Assembly (NCBI GenBank): GCA_020723225.1
Contig: DYJG01000031.1
Location: 364-11,910, forward strand
DNA from: Desulfobacca acetoxidans
Lineage (GTDB): Bacteria; Desulfobacterota; Desulfobaccia; Desulfobaccales; 0-14-0-80-60-11
DNA length: 11,547 nucleotides
Direction: 5' to 3'
Every line of letters starts with the position of its first letter. The stretch's first letter is position 1. A program made the translations under genes and the position numbers. Under the pieces are notes generated by a model. That model had not been told where the DNA came from and ran no database searches. It saw only the letters and a list, made by a program, of their open reading frames with translations. Shown here piece by piece: positions 1 to 6,443 of this stretch.

Positions 1-1
1 T

Positions 2-193
2 AACTTCTTTAAAAAAGCAATCAGTTACGGATATGACCCGCAGATCGAAATTGGTGTTATGAAGGCCCCCCACCCAAACCGTTTTTTATCAACCTTGTCT
101 AATCTGAGAGTGGAAGCGCGTATGGACGTATTTGGCGCGCAAAAGCCGGTTTATTGCCCCTCCCTAATCCAAAGTTCCCACCCGATTCATTAA
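2..193 (+). CDS. C-terminal end of an unrecognised protein (partial at left edge)
   Basis: An open frame enters from the left edge and runs 63 codons to a TAA at 191-193. The residue mix looks protein-like (for example IEIGVMKAPHPNRF and RVEARMDVFGAQKP), with no low-complexity stretch, but I do not recognise a family. Its last 30 bases overlap the 3' end of the convergent thymidylate-synthase-like gene, which is unusual but tolerable for two convergent stop ends. No terminator is visible between them. Base composition is more AT-rich than the methyltransferase locus, like the gene beside it. Because the start lies outside the window, it could also be a chance open frame of about 190 bases. 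Confidence 0.35.
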   Translation, partial: NFFKKAISYGYDPQIEIGVMKAPHPNRFLSTLSNLRVEARMDVFGAQKPVYCPSLIQSSHPIH

Positions 194-985
194 AGAAGTG
201 CATTGAAATTTATAGATGTTCATGGCTTTGGAATTGAAACTCAATGGCCCAGGATTAACTTCAAGTTCGTTGGCCATATACTCCATGAGAAGGGCTAAAC
301 CGCCAATATTGGTTGGCCATCCACCCCACAAATTCCAAGACCGGAAAGTTACATAAAAACAAAGGTAAAACTCTCCGTCCGAATCCTTCACTATTTTGGT
401 GTCGATAAGACGCAAACATGGGCTTGTTCCACGTTCAGTTTCATCTTCAAACGGTTTATCATAGGCCAGGTTTGATTCTGGATAGCCCAGCTGAATGAGG
501 CAATGATTGTTGTGAAATCCCTTGGTCTTATAGTGGTCAATGCACCATTGAATTTGATTAGGTACATTCACAATGACATCATCCAATGAATACCAAGAAG
601 GCCGGTCTGGAATTAGAAAATCCAACTTGGGCAGAGCATAACGGCCTCCGGTAATAAAGGTTGAATAACGATAATGCTCAGTTGGGGGCAGGTTTGAGTC
701 CATCAAATATTCCACAAAATACCTCTCTATGTACTCATCCGTAGTGGGGGCATCAACCCCGCCAGGGACAGTTACCGCCAGAGGCTTACGAATTCCAGAC
801 TCATTATACTGCAGAGGCTCAAAAATTGTGCCGCTCACCCTATCAAGTTCAAGCATTTCCTCACCTGCAAAAGAGCCTTCGTCTTTCTTATAGGAACGTC
901 CATAAATTAAAACTTGCTTGAGAAGTTGAAACCAAACTTCGTCTATAGTTTTTCCACAAACATCAACCGGTTGAAAATTAATCAT
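164..985 (-). CDS. Thymidylate synthase-like protein (divergent)
   Basis: 273 residues, close to the usual length of thymidylate synthase (TS), which methylates dUMP with methylene-tetrahydrofolate. The C-terminal half carries the TS signature in order: a Pro-Cys pair with candidate nucleophile Cys190, then FRSWNLWGGWPTN (214-226), then AMNIY (254-258). By eye alignment to E. coli TS, Arg215 and Ser216 match the phosphate-binding Arg166-Ser167, Asn226 matches the pyrimidine-reading Asn177, and Tyr258 matches Tyr209. Differences: Leu follows the Cys instead of His, Asn218 replaces Asp169 and Asn256 replaces His207. Asn226 argues for a uracil rather than cytosine base. The N-terminal half (TIDEVWFQLLKQ, LELDRV, TTDEYIERYF) resembles archaeal-type TS proteins. 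I chose the ATG at 985 because GGAGG lies 9 bases upstream; an in-frame extension of 29 residues to 1072 is Arg-rich and unconvincing. Its AT-rich composition suggests acquisition. It could instead be a pyrimidine hydroxymethylase or modification enzyme. Confidence 0.82.
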   Translation of the reverse strand: MINFQPVDVCGKTIDEVWFQLLKQVLIYGRSYKKDEGSFAGEEMLELDRVSGTIFEPLQYNESGIRKPLAVTVPGGVDAPTTDEYIERYFVEYLMDSNLPPTEHYRYSTFITGGRYALPKLDFLIPDRPSWYSLDDVIVNVPNQIQWCIDHYKTKGFHNNHCLIQLGYPESNLAYDKPFEDETERGTSPCLRLIDTKIVKDSDGEFYLCFYVTFRSWNLWGGWPTNIGGLALLMEYMANELEVNPGPLSFNSKAMNIYKFQCTSLMNRVGTLD

Positions 986-1173
986 GGCTTTTTTCCTCCC
1001 GCCTCGTCTGCGGCATGATAGCACGAATAGAACCCTCCGGTTAAAAAATATTCGAGAATTGCGACTTGCCATCCGGAAACTTGTCCGTGCCAGGGTGAAT
1101 ATTGCAGGTTTGGATTGGTTAGTGAAAGTTTTTGGAACCGTGATAAGTCTCTCAGCCTAGCAGATACTTGCAT
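982..1173 (-). CDS. Possible small ORF coupled to the TS-like gene
   Basis: 63 codons from ATG to a TGA that overlaps the TS-like start as ATGA, a classic translational-coupling arrangement. The downstream gene's GGAGG lies inside its last codons. The residue composition after position 20 (NPNLQYSPWHG, WQVAILEYFLTGGFYSCYHAADEAGG) is not obviously junk. I recognise no family, and no good ribosome binding site precedes its ATG. It may be a real small protein, the remnant of a longer gene, or simply the 5' leader of the TS-like gene. Confidence 0.25.
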   Translation of the reverse strand: MQVSARLRDLSRFQKLSLTNPNLQYSPWHGQVSGWQVAILEYFLTGGFYSCYHAADEAGGKKP

Positions 1174-1185
1174 CTTACAAAACTT

Positions 1186-1632
1186 TTAAGTTCCTTCTGA
1201 GGGCTCGACTATAAAACTAAAGCCATGCTTTTGAAACCCAAGAGATTCATAGAACCTGTGGGCGACCTCCCGTTTGAGGTTGGTGGAAAGGCTCAGTTTG
1301 TAGCATCCTTTTTCCCGGCAGCGTTTCATGGCGAACCGCATCATTTCGGCGCCGATCCCCTGTCGCTGCAAGTCCGGATGCACCGCGACATTATCGACGA
1401 CTCCCATAGGTGCGCTGCCGTGGGCCAGATTATCCATAATTAGCAAGACGAAGGTCCCCACAATGCGGTTCTCCAGGATGGCCACATAAAGGCGATAATC
1501 AGGGTATTGCTGCATCCGCCGTAAAATTCCTTCAGCTTCCTCCAGTCGAACTTGTTCACTACCGAGTTCCCGGTATAGCTCCAAGACCACGGCCAAATCT
1601 TGGGCCTGAGCTTCCCGAATGGTCAGGCTCAT
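1186..1632 (-). CDS. GNAT-family N-acetyltransferase
   Basis: 148 residues, a normal length for a single-domain GNAT enzyme, which transfers an acetyl group from acetyl-CoA to an amine. Motif A is clear: VVDNVAVHPDLQRQGIGAEM at about 78-97, with the acetyl-CoA pyrophosphate loop Q89-R-Q-G92-I-G94. Motif B is HRFYESLGF at 125-133. The start ATG at 1632 has AAGGAG (complement of 1640-1645) 7 bases upstream. The substrate cannot be told; single GNAT genes of this type include amino acid, antibiotic and protein N-terminal acetyltransferases. It is divergent from the cytochrome/methyltransferase unit, shares the repeat-bearing region 1633-1862 with it, and looks unrelated to the methyl-transfer pathway. 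Confidence 0.92.
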   Translation of the reverse strand: MSLTIREAQAQDLAVVLELYRELGSEQVRLEEAEGILRRMQQYPDYRLYVAILENRIVGTFVLLIMDNLAHGSAPMGVVDNVAVHPDLQRQGIGAEMMRFAMKRCREKGCYKLSLSTNLKREVAHRFYESLGFQKHGFSFIVEPSEGT

Positions 1633-1721
1633 GGCAAGACTCCTTAAGTAATCTTAATCTGGTCCGAAGAAAAATTCACCCGATCTGGCCGCCGGCTGCG
1701 GCCTCTCCCTCCCCCGGCAAT

Positions 1722-1754
1722 TTTTCCGCAAGATTACCCCATTTTCCGCAAGAT
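1722..1754. promoter_or_regulatory. 13-bp direct repeat, likely regulator (AraC-type) operator
   Basis: TTTTCCGCAAGAT occurs at 1722-1734 and again, identically, at 1742-1754, a 20-bp period of about two helical turns. It lies between the divergent GNAT and cytochrome genes. AraC-family proteins commonly bind two direct half-sites about 20-21 bp apart, and this locus encodes such a regulator (8919-10271). Just downstream, TAGACA (1760-1765) followed after 18 bases by TATGGG (1784-1789) could be a weak, activator-dependent promoter. The repeat is seen directly; the operator role is inferred. Confidence 0.45.
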
Positions 1755-1756
1755 CG

Positions 1757-1788
1757 CCATAGACAGAAATTTTCACCTTCTGCTATGG
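1757..1788. repeat. Imperfect inverted repeat upstream of the first operon
   Basis: CCATAG-AC-AGAA at the left pairs with TTCT-G-CTATGG at the right, around a short AT-rich centre. It starts three bases after the direct repeat and overlaps the only promoter-like hexamers I can find for the plus-strand unit. It may be part of an operator; there is no U-tract, so it is not a terminator. Confidence 0.35.
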
Positions 1789-1862
1789 GATAAATGAACT
1801 CATGTGAACTGTCGAGCCGCGGCAGAGGTATTTAAAAACCAGAAGCGAGGAGAAGCCGGCCC

Positions 1863-2189
1863 ATGAAAAAGAGCGTCTTCTTGATGACCCTGGTGATTAT
1901 GTTGGCTTTCATCGGCACTAACCTCCCTATTCCTGCTCTGGCGCAGCAGCAAGACGTGGAAAAGAAGTTCATGCAGTTGCACCAGAAGGAATTGGAAGCC
2001 TTCATGACCAAATGTTCCGGGTGCCACAGTCTGCAGCGGGTCTTTGCCAAGAAAAGGACTCCGCAGGAATGGAACCAGATCATGAAACAGATGACCGGCA
2101 AACCCCACGCCATGATCAGTGAGCAAGAGGCCCAGTTGATCCGCAAGTGGATTGATCTGATGGAAGGGGCGATTCCCGTAGGGCCTTAA
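1863..2189 (+). CDS. Secreted monoheme c-type cytochrome
   Basis: 108 residues. A Sec signal peptide is evident: MKK, a hydrophobic core (about 5-20), then ALA before QQQ with predicted cleavage after residue 27. The mature protein of about 80 residues has one heme-attachment motif, C51-S-G-C54-H55, inside KCSGCHS. A methionine in the second half (Met77 or Met84) is a candidate axial ligand. The pattern TPQEWNQIMKQM followed by ISEQEAQLIRKWI matches small class I-like cytochrome domains. It should be a periplasmic electron carrier or a small subunit of a larger redox system. AGGAG at 1848-1852 supports the ATG. Only 29 bases separate its stop from corrinoid protein 1, so co-transcription is likely, although no link between a periplasmic cytochrome and cytoplasmic methyl transfer is established. 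Confidence 0.9.
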   Translation: MKKSVFLMTLVIMLAFIGTNLPIPALAQQQDVEKKFMQLHQKELEAFMTKCSGCHSLQRVFAKKRTPQEWNQIMKQMTGKPHAMISEQEAQLIRKWIDLMEGAIPVGP

Positions 2190-2218
2190 CACCTGTAAGG
2201 GCAACCTGGAGGAGAGTA

Positions 2219-2854
2219 ATGGACACCCTGAAACGACTGGAAGAAGCGGTGGTGCGCGGGAACATGGATGAGGTTAAGGATCTGACCCAAGCTGCCCTGG
2301 ATGCCAATTTGGCCCCCCTGGACATCCTGGATCAAGGGATGATCAAGGGGTTGGAAGTGGTGGGCCAGAGGTTTGAGTGCCAGCAGATTTTTATTCCGGA
2401 AATGCTGCTGTCGGCCATGGCCATGAAAGAAGGCCTGTCGTTGTTGAAGCCCCAGCTGGAAAAAGGGGATGCCCCGCAATTGGGCAAGGTGGTCATCGGC
2501 ACCGTGGAGGGCGATGTTCATGATATCGGTAAAAACATTGTCTCCATGATGCTGACCGGAGCGGGATTCCAGGTGGTGGACCTGGGGTTTGACGTGCCGG
2601 CGCAGAAATTTCTGGACACGGTGAAACAGGAGAACGCGGACATTCTGGCCCTCTCCTGCCTCTTCACCCCCACCCGGCTGGCCATGAAGGACGTCATCCA
2701 GGCCCTCCAGGAGGCCAACCTGCGGGATAAGATCAAGGTCCTCATAGGCGGCGCGCCCATTGACCAAAAATTTTGCGATTTGATCGGCGCGGACGGCTAT
2801 GCGCCGGATGCCCCCGGAGGGGTGCAGAAAGCCAGGGCCTGGCTGGGCAAATGA
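2219..2854 (+). CDS. Corrinoid (B12-binding) methyl-carrier protein 1, MtbC/MtvC-like
   Basis: 211 residues, the standard length for stand-alone methyltransferase corrinoid proteins. The N-terminal part (1-85) is the four-helix cap (B12-binding 2 type, with DILDQGMIKGLEVVG and FIPEMLLSAMAM). The C-terminal part is the Rossmann B12 domain with the base-off/His-on signature D99-V-H101-D-I-G104, where His101 should ligate cobalt, then S146-C-L148 and GG at 167-168. It would carry the methyl group as methyl-Co(III) between the UroD-like and the methyltetrahydrofolate enzymes, in the cytoplasm. GGAGGAG directly precedes the ATG. It is about 55% identical by eye to corrinoid protein 2 (8276-8932) over the Rossmann domain. 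Confidence 0.95.
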   Translation: MDTLKRLEEAVVRGNMDEVKDLTQAALDANLAPLDILDQGMIKGLEVVGQRFECQQIFIPEMLLSAMAMKEGLSLLKPQLEKGDAPQLGKVVIGTVEGDVHDIGKNIVSMMLTGAGFQVVDLGFDVPAQKFLDTVKQENADILALSCLFTPTRLAMKDVIQALQEANLRDKIKVLIGGAPIDQKFCDLIGADGYAPDAPGGVQKARAWLGK

Positions 2855-2878
2855 CCTGCTGCGAACGTGGGAGGAAAG

Positions 2879-4039
2879 ATGAAAGAAGAGCAGATTTTCC
2901 AGGATCGCCGGGCCCGGATCAATGAACTCAGGGCCAAGACCGAAAGAATGAGCCATCGGCAGCGGGCCATGATGGCGGTCAAGCATCAGGAGCCCGACCG
3001 GGTTCCCATCGATAACTGGATGGTTCCCGAGATCCAAAAGAGAGCCATGGAATATTACGGCTGTGACACGTATGAAGAACTCCAGCGTTTTCTGGGGGTC
3101 GATTTCCGCAACAATTACGGCCCCAGCTACGTAGGACTATCTTTTAAGAAATTTCCCGACGGCACGGTGGAAGACCTCTGGGGGGTCCGGAGGAAAGTGG
3201 TCACTTACGGCAAGGGCACGGCCCATGAAGGGACCTATTCCGAGGTGGCCGAGTCTCCCCTGGCGAATATGAAAACCGTTGAAGAAATCACTGCTTATCC
3301 CCGTTGGGCCAGCCCAGATTGGTGGGATTATGCCAAGGTGAAGGAGGATTGCGCCCAGTATCACCCGGAGTTTTGCGTCATCAACGTGGGCGACAGATTG
3401 GACCGCACCGCCCAGCTAAAGCCCATGATGTACCTCCGGGGCATCCAGCAGGCTTTTGTGGATTTGGCGCTCTCCCCCAAGATCGTGGAAGTCATCCGGG
3501 ATCGCATTGTCGCTTATTTTACCGAATATAACCACCGGGTCTTTAAGGCCGCGGACGGCGAAATCGACATCTTCATGATGGGCGACGACATGGGCGGCCA
3601 GACCGGTCCTTTGATCAGCCTGGAGATGTGGCGGCGTTATTTCAAAAAGGGGTTCAAGGCCTTTATCGATATCGCCCACGAGTACGGCATCCCGGTGATG
3701 TACCACACCTGCGGCGACGTGAAGGCCCTGATTCCGGATTTTATCGAATGCGGCCTGGACATTCTCCAATCCCTGCAGCCCCGGGCCACCAACATGGACA
3801 TCAAACAGTTGAAGCATGAGTTCGGCAAGGACCTTTGTTTTCAGGGCGGCATGGATATCCAGCATACCCTGCCCCTGGGCAAGCCCGAGGATGTTCGGGA
3901 GATGGTCAAGTATGCCATGGACGCGGCCAAGGCCGGCGGCGGTTATATCGTCTGCACGGCCCACAATATCCAGGTGGATACCCCCATTGAGAACGTGACG
4001 GCCCTGTTCGAGGCCTACCATGAGTTCGGGGCTTATTGA
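2879..4039 (+). CDS. UroD/HemE-like corrinoid methyltransferase (probable substrate methyltransferase)
   Basis: 386 residues with a uroporphyrinogen-decarboxylase fold. The family opening RQRAMMAVKHQEPDRVPID lies at 27-45 after a charged N-terminal extension. The zinc-type methyltransferase ligands are present: H276-T-C278 in YHTCGDV, and C359 in GGGYIVCTAHN, about 80 residues later. This is the H-x-C...C pattern of MtaA/MtbA/CmuA enzymes, so methyl transfer rather than heme synthesis is expected. Because a separate methyltetrahydrofolate enzyme follows, this is most likely the enzyme that takes the methyl group from the growth substrate and gives it to a corrinoid protein, as MtvB- and CmuA-type enzymes do. 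The substrate is not predictable. I chose ATG 2879, preceded by GGGAGGA; an in-frame GTG at 2867 would place that purine-rich stretch inside the gene. Its stop region touches the next gene. Confidence 0.92.
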   Translation: MKEEQIFQDRRARINELRAKTERMSHRQRAMMAVKHQEPDRVPIDNWMVPEIQKRAMEYYGCDTYEELQRFLGVDFRNNYGPSYVGLSFKKFPDGTVEDLWGVRRKVVTYGKGTAHEGTYSEVAESPLANMKTVEEITAYPRWASPDWWDYAKVKEDCAQYHPEFCVINVGDRLDRTAQLKPMMYLRGIQQAFVDLALSPKIVEVIRDRIVAYFTEYNHRVFKAADGEIDIFMMGDDMGGQTGPLISLEMWRRYFKKGFKAFIDIAHEYGIPVMYHTCGDVKALIPDFIECGLDILQSLQPRATNMDIKQLKHEFGKDLCFQGGMDIQHTLPLGKPEDVREMVKYAMDAAKAGGGYIVCTAHNIQVDTPIENVTALFEAYHEFGAY

Positions 4040-4050
4040 AAAGGTGGCGT

Positions 4051-4851
4051 GTGCTGATCATCGGTGAAAATATCAACAGTTCCATTAAAGAGGTGGAGGC
4101 GGCCATCCTCCAACGCAACGCCGCCTACATTAAGGACCTGGCGCGGCGCCAGAAGGACGCGGGCGCCCACTACCTGGAGGTTAATTCCGGGCTCCGCCTC
4201 TATCCCCAGGAAGAAGCCGAGGATTTGGAATGGCTGGTTCCTTTGATCCAGGAGGAAACCGGGCTGCCCGTCTGCATCGACTCCGCCCATGCCCTGGTGC
4301 ACCGGGCCGCGTTGCGGCAGCACCGGGGACGGGCCATCCTCAATTCCATCAACGGCGACCCGGAGCCTTGGGAAGAGGTCCTGAACCTGGCCAAGGAGCA
4401 CGGCTGCGGGGTTATCGCCCTGCTTTCGGACCGCCAGGGGATTCCGGCCAATGCGGCCGGCCGGCTCAAGATCGCCGAAAAGATCGTCCAGGGAATTTCC
4501 CGCTACGGCCTGGCCCCGGAAATCCTTTACCTGGACCCGCTGGTGGTGCCCGTCTCGGTTAATACCGGCAACGGGCCGCTGGTCCTGGAAACCCTCCGTG
4601 AACTGAAGCGGTATTTTCCTGAGGTAAAAACCGTTTCGGCTTTAAGCAATGTCTCTTTCGGACTGCCGCGGCGCCGGCTGCTCAATCAAGCTTTTATCGT
4701 CATGGCCCTGGAAGCCGGCCTGGACGCGGCCATCATCAACCCGTTGGACCAAAGACTGATGGCCTTGGTGACAGCCGCCCAGGCCCTTCTGAACCGGGAT
4801 GCCTTTTGTATGAATTATATCCAGGCCTTCCGGCAGGGCCGGTTAGGGTAG
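4051..4851 (+). CDS. Methyltetrahydrofolate:corrinoid methyltransferase (DHPS fold, AcsE/MtvA-like)
   Basis: 266 residues, the typical AcsE/MeTr length, a pterin-binding TIM barrel. Motifs in order: LIIGENIN (2-9), YLEVNSG (41-47), CIDS with Asp77, ILNSING (96-102), LDPLV with Asp162, and SNVSFGLP with Asn200. Asp77, Asp162 and Asn200 line up with the pterin-binding Asp75, Asp160 and Asn199 of the Moorella enzyme. It should move the methyl group from methyl-Co(III) to tetrahydrofolate (or the reverse), feeding the methyl branch of the Wood-Ljungdahl pathway. I prefer GTG 4051, which gives the usual N-terminus and has AAAAGG upstream. A TTG at 4036, overlapping the previous stop, would add five residues. 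Either way it is tightly coupled to the UroD-like gene. Confidence 0.93.
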   Translation: MLIIGENINSSIKEVEAAILQRNAAYIKDLARRQKDAGAHYLEVNSGLRLYPQEEAEDLEWLVPLIQEETGLPVCIDSAHALVHRAALRQHRGRAILNSINGDPEPWEEVLNLAKEHGCGVIALLSDRQGIPANAAGRLKIAEKIVQGISRYGLAPEILYLDPLVVPVSVNTGNGPLVLETLRELKRYFPEVKTVSALSNVSFGLPRRRLLNQAFIVMALEAGLDAAIINPLDQRLMALVTAAQALLNRDAFCMNYIQAFRQGRLG

Positions 4852-4854
4852 GGG

Positions 4855-4876
4855 AAAATCCCGGGTCGGGATTTTT
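4855..4876 (+). terminator. Hairpin with T-tract just after the MeTr gene (attenuator or weak terminator)
   Basis: AAAATCCCG (4855-4863) and CGGGATTTT (4867-4875) form a perfect 9-bp inverted repeat with a 3-base loop, starting three bases after the stop codon and ending in five T. The T-run is part of the stem, so termination may be only partial, lowering transporter expression relative to the enzymes. Confidence 0.45.
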
Positions 4877-4966
4877 AAGAAAGGAGGGTGGTTAAACAGG
4901 TTAGGAGGTTTAGCCCCAAGTCCCTGAAAAATATCCTGAAAATTTAGAAAGTAGGAGGTGGCCCCA

Positions 4967-6334
4967 ATGACCCAGGAACCGATAAAAATGAACGCCGAAG
5001 AAGAAGCGCATTGGGCGGAGTGGGATCAGGGATACGCTTACTGGCGGAATAGAATTTTTATTATTTTATGGATTACTTACGGAGCCTTCTATCTCTGCCG
5101 GGTCAATTACTCCGTGGCCCTGCCCGGGATGATGAAGGAGTTCGGCTGGACCAAGGCCCAACTGGGGGCCGTCGGCACCGCCCTGTTCTGGTCTTATGCC
5201 CTGGGACAATTCATCCACGGCCAATTTTCAGAACGCTTTTCTTCCCGGGTTTACATCTTCGGGGTCATCATGCTCTCAGCTTTGATGAACCTGCTCATGG
5301 GCCCTGCCGCCGGTTTGGGGCTTTTGGCCTTGGGCCTGGTTTGGGCTTTAAACGGTTTCTTCCAGGCCGGGGGCTGGTCCAACTGCATCAAGACCCTGGC
5401 CCAATGGTTCCCCCCCCGGGCCCGGGGCAAGCGCATGGGGATTTACGGCGCCTGTTATCAGTTCGGTAATGTGGTTTCCTGGCTGTTGGCCGGTTATTTG
5501 ATAGCCAATCATGGCTGGCGCTGGGCTTTTGTGGTGCCCGCCCTGATTTTCGCGGCCCTCGGCTTCATCAACTTCCTCTGGGGCCGAAACCGGCCGGAAG
5601 AGGTGGGCTTGCCCCCGATTGAGATGTACGAACAGCACGGCGAATTCGCAGGGATGACCCTGGAGCAGATCAAGGCCACCATCAAACCCAAGAGCGAGAA
5701 GGAGGAACACGCCGGCTTCGCCTTCACCCTCAAACAGACCGTGGCCAATCCCCGGGTTTGGGCGGTGTCCTGGGCCTTTTTCTGCGTGGACATCATCCGT
5801 TACGGCTTTCTCCTCTGGGCGCCCACTTATCTCTTCGAGGTGCAGAAGGCGGGCATCGCCAAGGCGGCCTATACCGCAGTGGCAGTGCCGTTCTTCGGGA
5901 TTGCCGGCGCGGTTTGCGCGGGTTGGGCCAGTGACAAGTTTTTCGACCACCGCCGGGCCCCGGTCTCCTGCATTCTCATGGGCGTCCTGGGATTTCTGGC
6001 GATTTTCTTCTATTACGGCATCGCCCCGGGGAATTGGATACTGAGTTTCCTGATCCTGGGATGCATCGGTTTCTGCGTCCTGGGGACCCAGGTAATTCTG
6101 ATCGGGGCTGTGCCCATGGACTTCGGCACCCGCAAGGCCGCGGGCGCGGCCGCGGGCTTCATCGACTTCTTCGGCTACATCGGCGCGGGCCTGGCCGGAG
6201 TTTTCAGCGGTTGGCTGACCGACAGGTTTGGCTGGGGGGCCGCGTTCTGGTTCTGGATCATTGCCTCATTTGTCTCGTCGGGAATCAGCGCTATGCTCTG
6301 GTCCTATAAGCCGCCCCCGGGGAAATATCTCTAG
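4967..6334 (+). CDS. MFS transporter, organophosphate:phosphate antiporter (OPA/GlpT-like) family
   Basis: 455 residues with about 12 hydrophobic segments and a long charged central loop (about 207-252), an inner-membrane secondary transporter. OPA hallmarks: YLCRVNYSVALP with Arg45 in the first helix, FFQAGGWSNCIKTLAQWFPPRARG at 131-154, RPEEVGLPPIE (209-219) before the central loop, and IIRYGFLLWAPTYL at 276-289, which closely mirrors the GlpT segment holding Arg269 (here Arg278). In GlpT these two arginines bind the phosphate of the substrate, so an anionic, possibly phosphorylated or phosphonate, substrate is suggested. The ATG at 4967 has AGGAGG 8 bases upstream; a GTG at 4958 overlaps that site and is rejected. 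It presumably imports the methylated substrate of this locus. Related MFS groups carry other anions, so substrate class is uncertain. Confidence 0.88.
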   Translation: MTQEPIKMNAEEEAHWAEWDQGYAYWRNRIFIILWITYGAFYLCRVNYSVALPGMMKEFGWTKAQLGAVGTALFWSYALGQFIHGQFSERFSSRVYIFGVIMLSALMNLLMGPAAGLGLLALGLVWALNGFFQAGGWSNCIKTLAQWFPPRARGKRMGIYGACYQFGNVVSWLLAGYLIANHGWRWAFVVPALIFAALGFINFLWGRNRPEEVGLPPIEMYEQHGEFAGMTLEQIKATIKPKSEKEEHAGFAFTLKQTVANPRVWAVSWAFFCVDIIRYGFLLWAPTYLFEVQKAGIAKAAYTAVAVPFFGIAGAVCAGWASDKFFDHRRAPVSCILMGVLGFLAIFFYYGIAPGNWILSFLILGCIGFCVLGTQVILIGAVPMDFGTRKAAGAAAGFIDFFGYIGAGLAGVFSGWLTDRFGWGAAFWFWIIASFVSSGISAMLWSYKPPPGKYL

Positions 6335-6360
6335 AGCGTGTTGACACTTGTCGCGCCATG

Positions 6361-6386
6361 AAGGGGGGGTTTGGCGCCCCCCTTTT
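6361..6386 (+). terminator. Probable intrinsic terminator of the first unit
   Basis: AAGGGGGG (6361-6368) pairs with CCCCCCTT (6377-6384) around an 8-base loop, followed by TT and a pyrimidine-rich tail. It lies 27 bases after the transporter stop. The U-tract is short, so read-through into the reactivase gene is possible. Confidence 0.5.
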
Positions 6387-6431
6387 CTATCTGCTAAATA
6401 ATGCTGCTATTATATTTACCTTTGGGTACGG

Positions 6432-6437
6432 TATAAT
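6432..6437 (+). promoter_or_regulatory. Consensus -10 box TATAAT giving a leaderless start
   Basis: A perfect TATAAT ends six bases before the reactivase ATG (6444), so transcription should start at or next to the A of the ATG. No Shine-Dalgarno sequence is present in the preceding 20 bases. The -35 region (about 6409-6415, ATTATAT) is a poor match. The surrounding 6388-6420 is a sharp AT-rich patch within GC-rich sequence, as expected of a promoter. Confidence 0.5.
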
Positions 6438-6443
6438 CCTGCC

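Noticed and set aside
2186..3037. Long minus-strand ORF of 283 codons opposite corrinoid protein 1
   Set aside because: His- and Gln-rich shadow of a high-GC coding strand; the plus-strand gene has clear family motifs.
2879..4039. True uroporphyrinogen decarboxylase (HemE)
   Set aside because: The H-x-C...C zinc ligand pattern and the corrinoid/MeTr neighbours indicate a methyltransferase; no other heme genes are near.
4888..4947. Possible 19-codon leader peptide (GTG start, basic) before the transporter
   Set aside because: The AAGGAGG motif is directly against the GTG with no spacing, so initiation there is unlikely.
5348..5950. Minus-strand ORF of 200 codons opposite the transporter
   Set aside because: Low-complexity, Gly/His-rich antisense frame with no ribosome binding site; the transporter frame is unmistakable.
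6341..6346. Perfect TTGACA after the transporter gene
   Set aside because: At 16-18 bases downstream there is only a G-run, no -10 element; it probably is chance.
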